Shown: positions 53,874 through 62,471 of the stretch, one piece after another
Layout of the letters: the number at the start of each line of letters is the position of its first letter
Position numbering within the stretch: position 1 is the stretch's first letter
Made by a program: the position numbers and the translations under genes
Source of the DNA: Xenophilus sp. L33
GTDB taxonomy: Bacteria > Pseudomonadota > Gammaproteobacteria > Burkholderiales > Burkholderiaceae_C
Assembly: GCF_009765735.1 (NCBI RefSeq)
Contig: NZ_LMUW01000186.1
Location: 31,786 to 95,785 of the forward strand
Length of the DNA: 64,000 bases
Reading direction: 5' to 3'
The notes under the pieces: generated by a model
What the model saw: only the letters and a program-made list of their open reading frames with translations
What the model was told of the DNA's origin: nothing
Database searches by the model: none

Positions 53874-54215
53874 GTGAACAAAACTGACCACCTTATCCAG
53901 ATTTTCACCGCCTCGGGGCTCGACAAGCACTTCACGACCAAGGGAGTGAAGTATTTCGAGAACCAGAACTATTCCAAGCTCAAGTTCATCGGCAATGAAC
54001 GGTGCATCCGCTCGATCGAGTTGTGGGACCTCAGTCAAGGTGGAGGCTATTTCCGCATCCACTATCTTGAACGGGCGCCGCAGTGGCTCAAAGCGGCACT
54101 TAGGTCGTGGCCTGGTTTTCGCGCAGAGAACTCGGCCGGCTGCAGTTTCGACGGGTCACCGCTCGAGACGGCTCGCGCGCTTGCCCTGTTGTTGAGAGGT
54201 CGCCCCGTCTACTGA
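53874..54215 (+). CDS. hypothetical protein
   Basis: 113 residues from a GTG at 53874, 40 bases after the WYL gene. Sequence is well formed (MNKTDHLIQIFTASGLDKHFTTKG-like start read from GTG, then SIELWDLSQGGGYFRIHYLERAPQW) and looks like a small alpha/beta domain with charged helices. No family was recognised. It probably belongs to the NERD-WYL transcript. Confidence 0.65.
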   Translation: MNKTDHLIQIFTASGLDKHFTTKGVKYFENQNYSKLKFIGNERCIRSIELWDLSQGGGYFRIHYLERAPQWLKAALRSWPGFRAENSAGCSFDGSPLETARALALLLRGRPVY

Positions 54216-54260
54216 ACGGACGACCACTCATGCCATGCGCATCGCTTGATCCCTTCGGTC

Positions 54261-54893
54261 CTACTTGGCTCCGCGCCTTCCAAACAACGGCCGCAGATCG
54301 TCCCAGAGGCCATCCTCGACAACCTGCAGCGTGCCGTCCGTGATGCCCGGGAACGTCCAGACGAACAGCTCCACCTGGAGGTCCAGGCGTCTTGCCCAAG
54401 CCGCGAGGCGCAGTGCGTAGGTCTGGCGGGAGCAGTCGGCGCGAAGGTGCCCTCGCAGTCGCGACGCGATGTTCCATGACCGACCCACGTAAAGAACGCG
54501 GCCTTCGTGGTCGGCATTGATGGCGGGAAGCTTCCCCTCGTCACGGCCGTCGGTTGGTGCCTTCGCGTCGCGCATCGCCGACTTGATCGAAGCCGCGTCA
54601 GTGGAGCATTCAGCGGCCTGTTGGAATGCATACAGGAAGCCTCTGACGCGCAGCTTGCCCTCGCCGCGCGGAATCTTCGGGCCGGCATCGAGGACCCTCG
54701 TGATCCCACTCAAGTCGAGGCTCCCGGTCCGGAAGACGATCGGCTTCACTGCAGGTACCGCAAGCGCGCGGGCTGCCTCGATGGCTTGGCGCGTGGTCGC
54801 CTCGTAGGCGTCGACGACCCGGTTCAGGTTGGCTTGGTCAAGCAGCGCTGGACGCTCGCGCCTGGCCATGTCCGTTTCAATGCACGACGTCAT
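54261..54893 (-). CDS. GIY-YIG-domain protein
   Basis: 210 residues from the ATG at 54893; an ATG at 54869 is also possible. The nuclease signature is the segment GRVLYVGRSWNIASRLRGHL near residues 130-150: the YVGRS and R-L-x2-H-L pattern of GIY-YIG endonucleases, with the second half carrying WTFPGITDGTLQVVEDGLWDDLRP, whose Glu would bind metal. The first GIY half is not canonical. It is transcribed toward the WYL-hypothetical pair from a gap of about 470 bases. Its nick or cut activity on DNA is inferred from the family. Confidence 0.75.
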   Translation of the reverse strand: MTSCIETDMARRERPALLDQANLNRVVDAYEATTRQAIEAARALAVPAVKPIVFRTGSLDLSGITRVLDAGPKIPRGEGKLRVRGFLYAFQQAAECSTDAASIKSAMRDAKAPTDGRDEGKLPAINADHEGRVLYVGRSWNIASRLRGHLRADCSRQTYALRLAAWARRLDLQVELFVWTFPGITDGTLQVVEDGLWDDLRPLFGRRGAK

Positions 54894-55326
54894 GGCCGCG
54901 CCGCCCCGGTCGGCTCGCAAAAGACATGGGAGGCGTGGTCGGTGCCCCCGAGGATATGGCTCATGGATCTGTCCTATGACTGGAATCGGTAGCTCGGCAT
55001 CGTCGCACCCCGACACGCCACTCGAAATCCTTTTGGATTTGAAAGCCACGAACTTTTGCACGGTCCGAGCGATTTCCGACGGTGAGCCGGCGCGGCGATT
55101 TCGCCGCTCCTTCACGCTCGAAAGTATTCCCACTATCATCCAAGCCCTCGCGCGGTGCCCTCGAGGCGGCGTTGTCGCGGGCTGGTCCGGTCCTTCAAAA
55201 TGTCGTCATGGCTGACCCGGGACCGCCCGATGCGTCGCCGGGTATCCTGCATCTCGGACGCACCTTTTGCCGCCATCTCGACATGGTCGGCGGCCGCGCC
55301 CCGGCGGGGCTGGCAGGGCGAATAGT
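54894..55326. other. intergenic stretch between GIY-YIG and sirtuin genes
   Basis: 433 bases. Apart from the imperfect palindrome TCGTCGCACCCCGACACG near 54999, which resembles but does not match the island operator, I see no gene, RNA or repeat. It must hold the promoter of the GIY-YIG gene. Confidence 0.35.
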
Positions 55327-55343
55327 GCGACACCATTCGTCGC
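55327..55343. promoter_or_regulatory. candidate WYL operator 2, before sirtuin
   Basis: GCGACACCATTCGTCGC: five-base perfect arms GCGAC/GTCGC plus one A/C mismatch, same 17-bp frame as the sites at 51097 and 56300. It ends 21 bases before the sirtuin ATG, so binding would block transcription or translation initiation. Confidence 0.65.
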
Positions 55344-55364
55344 AGCATCCCGGATGATCGCGTC

Positions 55365-56156
55365 ATGACCAGTACCACCGCAGAGCGTTCGCCACCCATC
55401 CCCCCAACCGAGCTCGTCCGGCAACTGCGCAAAGCCCGTCGAATCGCGGTACTGACCGGTGCGGGTATGTCGGCGGAAAGCGGCATCCCCACCTTCCGCG
55501 ATGCACCTACCGGCATGTGGTCGACATTCGATCAGCGAAGCCTCGCGACGCCGCAGGGCTTCATGAGGGATCCAGACCTGGTTTGGGGTTGGTATGAGAG
55601 TCGACGCCACGACGTGTCGAGGGCTCGCCCGAACGCGGGGCACGTCGCGCTCCGCGAAATCGCCACGCTTCCCTGGATCGAAGACCTGACCATCGTGGCG
55701 CAGAACGTGGACGACCTTCACGAGAGGGCAGGGTCCTGTCCAGTCCATCATCTGCATGGCAACTTGTTCGCGTCGCGGTGCTTTGCTTGCGGTCGCCCGC
55801 ACGCCACGACGGGGCCCGCGGCGGATGAGAACACAGGCGCCGCGCGCGCCGCGCCCCCGCGTTGCGCGCACTGCGGCGGGCTTATCCGGCCCGGGGTGGT
55901 GTGGTTCGGTGAAATGTTGCCTGACATCCCGTGGAAGTTGGCGCTTGCCTGCATCGAGCGCGCCGACCTCATGCTCGTCGTGGGCACGTCGGGCCAGGTC
56001 CATCCAGCCGCGTTGTTGCCCGCGACGGCGCGTCGCATGGGCTGCGACGTTTGGGAAATCAATCCGGACGAGGACTCAAGGGAAGGCACCGTCCAGCTCT
56101 GGGCTACGACAGCGGCAGGTGGCCTCCCCCTGCTGCTGGCGGTCCTTGCCTCCTAG
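55365..56156 (+). CDS. sirtuin NAD-dependent protein deacylase (class III, CobB-like)
   Basis: 263 residues, a complete Sir2 catalytic domain. Cofactor loop TGAGMSAESGIPTFRD at residues 27-42; QNVDDLHERAG; catalytic His in HLHGNLF; zinc ribbon CFACG and CAHCGG; RPGVVWFGEMLP; VVGTSGQVHPAA. WGWYESRRHD matches the Tyr-x2-Arg of class III sirtuins (CobB, SIRT5), so acyl groups such as succinyl may be removed. Unlike SIR2 domains in Thoeris or Argonaute systems, which lack the zinc ribbon and degrade NAD, it looks like a real deacylase. The inverted repeat just upstream suggests WYL control. Confidence 0.93.
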   Translation: MTSTTAERSPPIPPTELVRQLRKARRIAVLTGAGMSAESGIPTFRDAPTGMWSTFDQRSLATPQGFMRDPDLVWGWYESRRHDVSRARPNAGHVALREIATLPWIEDLTIVAQNVDDLHERAGSCPVHHLHGNLFASRCFACGRPHATTGPAADENTGAARAAPPRCAHCGGLIRPGVVWFGEMLPDIPWKLALACIERADLMLVVGTSGQVHPAALLPATARRMGCDVWEINPDEDSREGTVQLWATTAAGGLPLLLAVLAS

Positions 56157-56299
56157 TCAACGGGAGCCCGGCAAGTAGTTTTGCGCGACGCAACCAACTC
56201 ACGCGCCACCTGTGGTCTCGTGCACCGCTGGGCAACCCATCCCACCTCGGCTGTCCTAGCGTGACTTTGTTGCGCATCCGATCGCGATTTGGGAACCAC

Positions 56300-56316
56300 G
56301 CGACACAACCCGTCGC
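56300..56316. promoter_or_regulatory. candidate WYL operator 3, before 450-residue/PLD/helicase operon
   Basis: GCGACACAACCCGTCGC: same five-base arms and spacing as the sites at 51097 and 55327. It ends 46 bases before the ATG at 56363, so it falls in the promoter of the three-gene operon. Confidence 0.65.
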
Positions 56317-56362
56317 ATGGCTCTCTAGACTGTCGGTCTTCGCATCAGCCAGCCATTTGAGA

Positions 56363-57715
56363 ATGCGCACCCAAACAGAGAAGAATGAAAAGCCGGCCTG
56401 GGGCTTGCTCGGACCGGAGACGCTGGAAGGTAGTCGTCGCACGCGCACGCTGGATATCGCGGCAGCGATCCGCAATTTCAACGATCTCGCCGTCCCTGGC
56501 ATGGGAGGCGTCTGGTTCGCGAAACAACTCATGTTGGCGACCTTGGGAGTAGCGATCGCGGAGCGGCTGCGCGAGGCGGGACTGCGGGCGCAGAACATCG
56601 AGACCGCCAACGCCGTCGAGGCGCTCGGGTGCTGGCTGGCTCTCAAGGGAAGCTCTCGCCAGCAAGATCCCCGCATCCGGGGCCGAGAAAAGTTCAGCCT
56701 TGACGGCGATAGCGACTCCCTGTCTTTCGCTCGGATGCGCAAGCCAGGTTTCTACGTGACCCAACCGATGCGGATGGCGACCGTCCAGCCGCTGCGCGCG
56801 CTGGGCCTGGTGGAGGGAGACGGCGGCCGCTTCAACGCATTCCGGTGCACGCCCACGGGAATGGATTTCCTGGACCTCGCGCTCGGCCCGGCGGGGAATG
56901 TCTACAGGAACTCGGGCGTCCTGGAGCATCTGGTGGACTGGGCGGCGGGGGAACGCACTGGCGTCGCATGGCGCAATCCTGGTTTCGTGACGGCGCTCTC
57001 ACCCAGGACGTCCATGCCCAAGGCCGCGCGGGAATACCTCGCGGGACGAATCGTCCACGACGCGGGCTCGCACGGGCGGCGCGCGGCGGCGCTGGCTTGG
57101 ACGGAATCGCTGCGCAGCAACCCTTCGGAGGTTGCCTGGTCGAGCCGACCTTCAGCCATCGACGAGGCGCACTGGGCGGACCTGCACGTCGGCGCGGCTT
57201 TTTTCGCGGCACGCGACGCAACGCTGGACCTGCTCGATCGGACGGAGGCGTGGATTGGCAACACGCAACCCGCGCTTTCGCTCGCCAGTCCGCTCCCGGC
57301 CGTGCTCGTGCAAGCCATCGAGAAAGCGCGACATCGATGCCGTGACTTTCTGGCCGCGAAGCACGATCCGACGGAGGGCGCGCTGGCCAGCACGTTCTGC
57401 CGGGCCCTGTCGGTGGCCGATGATGCCGCGGTTCTGCGGGAAGCGGTGAGTCGCGATGGTCGCGTCCTTCGCCTGCGCGGGGATGACGCGGTGGTGCCGG
57501 GCTCGGCCTTCCAGGGTAGTGGTGGACGACCGGGTTCCGAAGGGGAGAGCGACGCAAGCGCCGACGAGGCCGGCGCCACCTTGGTCTTCGATGCGCGATC
57601 GCCTTGGCCGCGCAACGCCTCGCCTCGTCTGCATCGGCTGTTCCAGATGAACCTCGACCTTCGAGGTGAGCTGGGCGATTGGCTGGCGGCAGGTCGCGAG
57701 GCAGCTGCGGCATGA
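56363..57715 (+). CDS. hypothetical protein of PLD-helicase operon
   Basis: 450 residues from the ATG at 56363, preceded by TTTGAGA; a longer frame enters from the sirtuin gene. The N-terminal third is helical (AAAIRNFNDLAVPGMGGVWFAKQLMLATLGVAIAERLR), with a winged-helix-like region TVQPLRALGLVEGDGGRFNAFRCTPTGMDFLDLAL near residues 135-170; the rest is mixed helical. No family was recognised. It overlaps the PLD gene by four bases (ATGA), so it is an obligate partner, perhaps a DNA- or target-recognition subunit. Confidence 0.8.
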   Translation: MRTQTEKNEKPAWGLLGPETLEGSRRTRTLDIAAAIRNFNDLAVPGMGGVWFAKQLMLATLGVAIAERLREAGLRAQNIETANAVEALGCWLALKGSSRQQDPRIRGREKFSLDGDSDSLSFARMRKPGFYVTQPMRMATVQPLRALGLVEGDGGRFNAFRCTPTGMDFLDLALGPAGNVYRNSGVLEHLVDWAAGERTGVAWRNPGFVTALSPRTSMPKAAREYLAGRIVHDAGSHGRRAAALAWTESLRSNPSEVAWSSRPSAIDEAHWADLHVGAAFFAARDATLDLLDRTEAWIGNTQPALSLASPLPAVLVQAIEKARHRCRDFLAAKHDPTEGALASTFCRALSVADDAAVLREAVSRDGRVLRLRGDDAVVPGSAFQGSGGRPGSEGESDASADEAGATLVFDARSPWPRNASPRLHRLFQMNLDLRGELGDWLAAGREAAAA

Positions 57716-59769
57716 GCAAACCCAGCAACTTCAGGCCGGCAACGCTGACCCAGTACTTCGAGTCGCCGCCCGACTACAAGGGCGAGTTCGGCTGGCTCTG
57801 CGCCTACTCCGCCGACGAGTGGTTCACGGAAAGGGTCGCGGAGCGCTTCACGCGCGAGACCAAGGCGCAACGCGCCTTTATGGGTCGCATCGCCCTCGCG
57901 CTCATCCTTAACCCGGAACATCCACAGTTGCCGCCGACGGAGGTACCGGGCGTGCTGCACCTGCCGCTTCGCAGCAGTGGCGACCGGCCATTCCGCCTGA
58001 TGCATGCCAAGGTCGCGCTCCTAGGATTCCGGCACGTCAGCGATGCCGGGCAGTGGGTACTGCGGCTTGTCGTATCAACTGGCAACTGGACGCGAGAGAC
58101 CGCGGAGGAGAGCCTGGACATCGCCTGGAGCGTGGAGATCCGTGCCGCCGACTTGATCGACGGCTCCGAGGAACAGCGCCTGGCTCGCGCGGATATCGCG
58201 GCGGCGCGCGATTTCTTCGCATGGCTGCGTGACCGCTTCGACGCCCAGGCGCTGACAGTCGAGCGGCCGGACGGTCGCGCGAGCCTCACCACGCTCGCGT
58301 TGAACCAGGTCGATGCCTGGTGCCATGCCGTGCGCGCACCGGCGGGTGAGTCGCCTCGCTTCTTCGACAACCGTCGTCGGTCGCTGCTGAGCCAGCTCCC
58401 GGAACAGGTTAGGGCAGTTGGTCGAAATAGCGCCAGCAGGACGCTGGCAATGGGCTCGGGCTTCTACGAAGGCGGCCCGGGTGGCGCGCTCCCGTCGGTG
58501 CCAAAGCGAATCGTGCAAGCATTGCAAGGCGGGGACGGCGCGCGAAGGCTCCTCACCTTGAGCGCCGAAATTCACCTTTTCGTCAATCCCGACGCCTGCC
58601 AGTCGATCGCGACCAGCGCGGAAGCGATCGCGCAGGAGGGTTGGACCCTGCGGGCACCTGGTCGGCCGGCATGTTTCGGGCCGCAATCACGACGCATGAT
58701 GCATGCGAAGTTCATCCTTGGCGCAGGAAACTCCACCCGCGACGCGAAGTGCGGCCCCGCTTGGATCTACCTGGGGTCTGGAAACCTGACCGGCCCGGGG
58801 TTCGCCCGCGCCATGAGCACAAGCCACGGGAACCTCGAGGCCGGCGTGCTGCATGTCGTGGACGGGCTGCACTGGGGCACGGTCGGCGAGGAGGCGCAAC
58901 TTCATGTCGGAAACCTGCTGCCTGTTCAATGGCAACAGGCGATCGCGGCCACCGACGCGGCACTGTCCGCCGGGGGCGAGATGCCGGAACCCGGTGTTCC
59001 ATTCCTGGCGCCGCCAGTGCCATGGTTTGCTTGGAGCAGCGAGGACGACGACGCGAGCTCGCAAACTGCCAGCGGACGCGGCTGGCTGGCGCCGCCCGGG
59101 GAATCTCGGCAAATGGAGTTCCAACTGTTGGACCCGACCGGTCACTCTTGCGCGAGACACCACGACGGTGCCTTCATCTGGCCTCACCGTACCCGTCCCC
59201 GGCAGGTCGAACTGAGCTGGAGCGCCGACGGCCTTGAACACCGAGCCCAAGTGCCCGTGCTGGACGCGCTGCACCGGTTCGCAGGCTCGGAGTTGGCGCC
59301 CATCGACATCGACACGGCCTGGGACCGGCTCGACAACTTTCCGCTGCCTCCCAACGAGCAGGAACTCGATGACGGCGACGATGCGTTCACGCCACCCCCC
59401 ATTGGAACCGCGCCGAGGAAGGTATTCGCGGCCCGGGCAGCATCGGCATCTTCGCGCTATCCGATACGACGGATCATGAAGCTTGTCGAGGACATCGCAG
59501 CGAAGCAGACCGCTATTCCACGCGCCGACTGGACCGCCTGGTGCGTGCGGCTGGCTCAAACGATGCAGCAGACTGCCTCCAGTCCGGATCTCGCCTCGTT
59601 CGCGGCGTTGGGATTCAATCCGTTGAGCCCGCTCAGGCATGCCCCGTTCAGGCCCGACTTCGCGGAGACCGACGCGACGTTGGAGGGCCGGATCTACGCA
59701 TCGACCCTTCGGGAAATCGAGGCAGCGTGGAACGTCGGCGGGCTGATACCTCTGGGGAGCATCGAATGA
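57712..59769 (+). CDS. Tdp1-like phospholipase-D-fold nuclease
   Basis: 685 residues. Two HxK...N half-sites are present: LMHAKVALLG near residue 99 with VVSTGNWTRET near 122, and MMHAKFILG near 330 with LGSGNLTGPGF near 358. This H-K-N arrangement, rather than HxKx4D, is that of tyrosyl-DNA phosphodiesterase, which cleaves 3' adducts through a phosphohistidine. The C-terminal half is beta-rich and unassigned. It is coupled by ATGA overlaps to the gene on each side, so the helicase and this nuclease probably form one complex. Confidence 0.88.
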   Translation: MSKPSNFRPATLTQYFESPPDYKGEFGWLCAYSADEWFTERVAERFTRETKAQRAFMGRIALALILNPEHPQLPPTEVPGVLHLPLRSSGDRPFRLMHAKVALLGFRHVSDAGQWVLRLVVSTGNWTRETAEESLDIAWSVEIRAADLIDGSEEQRLARADIAAARDFFAWLRDRFDAQALTVERPDGRASLTTLALNQVDAWCHAVRAPAGESPRFFDNRRRSLLSQLPEQVRAVGRNSASRTLAMGSGFYEGGPGGALPSVPKRIVQALQGGDGARRLLTLSAEIHLFVNPDACQSIATSAEAIAQEGWTLRAPGRPACFGPQSRRMMHAKFILGAGNSTRDAKCGPAWIYLGSGNLTGPGFARAMSTSHGNLEAGVLHVVDGLHWGTVGEEAQLHVGNLLPVQWQQAIAATDAALSAGGEMPEPGVPFLAPPVPWFAWSSEDDDASSQTASGRGWLAPPGESRQMEFQLLDPTGHSCARHHDGAFIWPHRTRPRQVELSWSADGLEHRAQVPVLDALHRFAGSELAPIDIDTAWDRLDNFPLPPNEQELDDGDDAFTPPPIGTAPRKVFAARAASASSRYPIRRIMKLVEDIAAKQTAIPRADWTAWCVRLAQTMQQTASSPDLASFAALGFNPLSPLRHAPFRPDFAETDATLEGRIYASTLREIEAAWNVGGLIPLGSIE

Positions 59770-62471
59770 GCAGAAGGTTCGAGGGCTGGGCAAGCGTGGC
59801 GGCACGCCTGCGCGAACGCGTCGCCCTGGAGCTCCAGGTTTCCGCGTCGCATGGTGATCAAGCGGCCCACCTGAATGCCGGCCAGCGCGCGAGCCTGGTG
59901 GCGATCGCCAAGCGCATCGAGCACAACGGCGTCGTCATTGCCGACGAGGTTGGCATGGGCAAGACGCGCATCGCCACGGCGCTCGCGCGATGCGTCGTCG
60001 AGAGCGGAGGGCGCGTCGCGGTGCTGGTGCCGCCGGGCTTGGGCTTCCAGTGGAAGGCGGAGCTCGGGAGCGGTGGCCTCGAGGTGCCCGACATCGTGCG
60101 CAGCCTGGCCGGGTACCTCGAGCCGTGGCAAGACAACGACTCTCTACCCTGGTTCAAGCAGCCGCTGGTGTTGGTCTCCCATGTGTTCGCAAACTGGCAC
60201 ATGGGCGCGAGTTCCCATGCCTGGCGCTGGAGCCTCTTGCCCCACGTCATCGCGCAGTGGCGCAAAAGCGAGAGAAGGAACTGGCCGACTCACTACCAGG
60301 ACTTTGAAGCATTGCACGTCGCTGGTGTCCGAAACATGGCCACCAGGGCCGCCGCCATTTCGATCGTTGGCGCGATCGATCGAAGCCTGCCGGCGCGCCG
60401 AGCTTTGGAACCGCTCGACGCATCCGTCAACTGGCCGCGCTCCATTGAGAGCGAGAGCTACGCGCAGGGTGGAATCCTGCGTGAGGCGTTGCAGCGCGCG
60501 GTGGGAATTGGCCTCGGGTCGTTTGATCTCGTGCTGCTCGACGAGGCGCACAAGTCACGCGGCAACGATTCAGGACTGAGCCGGCTGCTCGACACGGTCC
60601 TGCTGTGCGCCAAGCGACATCGACGCGTGGCGCTGACTGCGACTCCGGTGGAGCTTGAGGTACAACAGTGGCGCGGTACTCTGGCGCGCATTGGTGTCGA
60701 TGACGAATCCCTGGAGCAAGTCGTGTCGGTGGCCGAGGACTATGCCGAGGGATTGCGCAAGATCCGGGCGGGTTGGCGCACCAGCGCGGAGATCCGCGCT
60801 GAGTTCCAATCGGTGGCCCGGACCTTTCAGACGGCGCTCTCGCCGTATGTCCTCAGGCGCGACAAGCGAGAAGACGTGGCAGTCATCGCGTACGCCGGGC
60901 GAACGGAGCGCGGTTGGCGTGGCTTGCACGACTACCGCGACGAGACGCGGGAGATCGCCATCGAGCCTCACACGCTCTCCGCAAGGTGGCGACAAGCCCT
61001 CTGCGCCGCGGAGGCGCTATCGTTCGTGGCCAAGCGCGCGGATGGCCATCGGTTCAAGCAGCTTCGTCTCACGATGAGCCACGGCCATGGCGTCTCCTCG
61101 TTCGCCGCAGGCGCCGATCTCGCGGACGGCGCCATGGCCATGGAGCCCCAGGACCTTGAGGCGGACGAAGGTGAGCCGGCGTCCCTGGATCCTATGGAAG
61201 CGAAAAGGCAGTCGCGACTTCAATGGTGGCGTCGGGTAGTCGCGCGAGCCGGCGAGCCGCAGGGCGATGCGCTGTTCAAGCACCCGGTGATCACCCGCGC
61301 CGTGGAGGAGATCGAGCAGGCAAATCGCGAAGGTGAGAAGGTGTTGGTGTTCGGGCGGTTCACCGCACCGATGCAGGCACTCGTCGATCTGCTCAATGCG
61401 CGTGAGCTCATGCGTCGAATCCATGCGGGCCTTCCCGTCGCGCAGTCGAAGATCCACGAGAGCCAAGCGCTAGCGACCGATGCGGCCTACGGGCAATGGG
61501 AAGATGAGCACGGAACTCCCTTTCGCGTGCCGCGCGGTTTGCTCGACGACGTGCTGAAGAAGCAGTATGACCTCGAGCACCGACGGCTCGAGCGCAGCCG
61601 GGCAATGCTGATCGGCGAGCTGCGCGAAGGCTTCGCGCAGCTCGTGAGTCAAGAACCCGCCGCGTGCGGGCGTCGGCATCGTTCGGCGCTCGATACTTTT
61701 TGCGATACGGTCGACGCGACCGGTGACCATGATGCATCCGGGCTGGTGCTGTTGCACCGTGCGCTGACGGAAGTCGTGGGAGTCACCGAAGCAGGCGGAA
61801 CGCCCTTGCTGCTGGCCCGCGCATTCGTTGACTTGCTCGATGGCGCGATGGACCTCGACACGTCAGAGGAGGAAGCCGAAACCGACGATGAGATCGGCGA
61901 CGGGGCTAAGACTTGGGAGCTGGTGGTGGAGCGCTTGGCTGAAGAATACGACCGGCCGCAAGGTGGTTTCGCGCGGATGATGCACGGTCCCACGTCGCAA
62001 GCTTCACGTCGCATGATCCAACAGGCGTTCAATCGGGTCCACGGACATCCAGCCGTCCTCGTCGCCCAGTCACTGGTCGGTCGGGAAGGACTGAACCTCC
62101 ATGGTGCCTGTCGGATCGTCGTGCTTTTGCACCCTGAGTGGAACCCCGCCGTCGTCGAGCAGCAGATCGGGCGGGTGGATCGCGTTGGCAGCCATTGGGC
62201 TCGCCAGGTGGCGGCATTGAAGGATGCAACGGGAGACCAACTTCCCCGCATCGAGGTCCGGCCAGTTGTCTTCAAGGGAACTTACGGCGAGCACAACTGG
62301 AATGTGCTCAGAGGCCGATGGGACGACTTGCGCGCCCAGCTGCACGGGATGGTGATCCCGCAGCGCCTTGCCCTGAATATTCATGACAAAGACGAAATCG
62401 ACCTGATTGAGCAGGTCATGGCGATGGCACCAAATTTCTCGCCACTTGTCGAAGCTGGGTCAAATGAGTGA
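59766..62471 (+). CDS. SNF2/DEAH-type superfamily 2 helicase
   Basis: 901 residues from the ATG at 59766, which overlaps the PLD gene's stop. Motif I ADEVGMGKTRIA near 57-68; motif II VLLDEAHKS near 256; motif III LTATPVELE; then a long insert; helicase C lobe with KVLVFGRFTAPMQ, SLVGREGLNLHGACRIVVLLHPEWNP (motif V) and EQQIGRVDRVGSH (motif VI). It resembles the SNF2-like translocases paired with PLD nucleases in predicted restriction-like and DISARM-related loci. No methyltransferase is encoded in the window. Last gene of the island. Confidence 0.92.
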   Translation: MSRRFEGWASVAARLRERVALELQVSASHGDQAAHLNAGQRASLVAIAKRIEHNGVVIADEVGMGKTRIATALARCVVESGGRVAVLVPPGLGFQWKAELGSGGLEVPDIVRSLAGYLEPWQDNDSLPWFKQPLVLVSHVFANWHMGASSHAWRWSLLPHVIAQWRKSERRNWPTHYQDFEALHVAGVRNMATRAAAISIVGAIDRSLPARRALEPLDASVNWPRSIESESYAQGGILREALQRAVGIGLGSFDLVLLDEAHKSRGNDSGLSRLLDTVLLCAKRHRRVALTATPVELEVQQWRGTLARIGVDDESLEQVVSVAEDYAEGLRKIRAGWRTSAEIRAEFQSVARTFQTALSPYVLRRDKREDVAVIAYAGRTERGWRGLHDYRDETREIAIEPHTLSARWRQALCAAEALSFVAKRADGHRFKQLRLTMSHGHGVSSFAAGADLADGAMAMEPQDLEADEGEPASLDPMEAKRQSRLQWWRRVVARAGEPQGDALFKHPVITRAVEEIEQANREGEKVLVFGRFTAPMQALVDLLNARELMRRIHAGLPVAQSKIHESQALATDAAYGQWEDEHGTPFRVPRGLLDDVLKKQYDLEHRRLERSRAMLIGELREGFAQLVSQEPAACGRRHRSALDTFCDTVDATGDHDASGLVLLHRALTEVVGVTEAGGTPLLLARAFVDLLDGAMDLDTSEEEAETDDEIGDGAKTWELVVERLAEEYDRPQGGFARMMHGPTSQASRRMIQQAFNRVHGHPAVLVAQSLVGREGLNLHGACRIVVLLHPEWNPAVVEQQIGRVDRVGSHWARQVAALKDATGDQLPRIEVRPVVFKGTYGEHNWNVLRGRWDDLRAQLHGMVIPQRLALNIHDKDEIDLIEQVMAMAPNFSPLVEAGSNE

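Noticed and set aside
54995..55016. Fourth WYL operator at the palindrome TCGTCGCACCCCGACACG
   Set aside because: Its arms are in the opposite order to GCGACA-N5-YGTCGC, so it does not fit the consensus.
55365..56156. Sirtuin as a Thoeris- or Argonaute-type NADase
   Set aside because: It retains the zinc ribbon and deacylase motifs and has no TIR, STALD or PIWI partner, so a protein deacylase is the better reading.
56832..58005. Minus-strand ORFs of 298 and 367 codons opposite the 450-residue and PLD genes
   Set aside because: Low-complexity Arg/Ser/Pro composition and no motifs; the opposite strand has coupled genes with clear active-site motifs.
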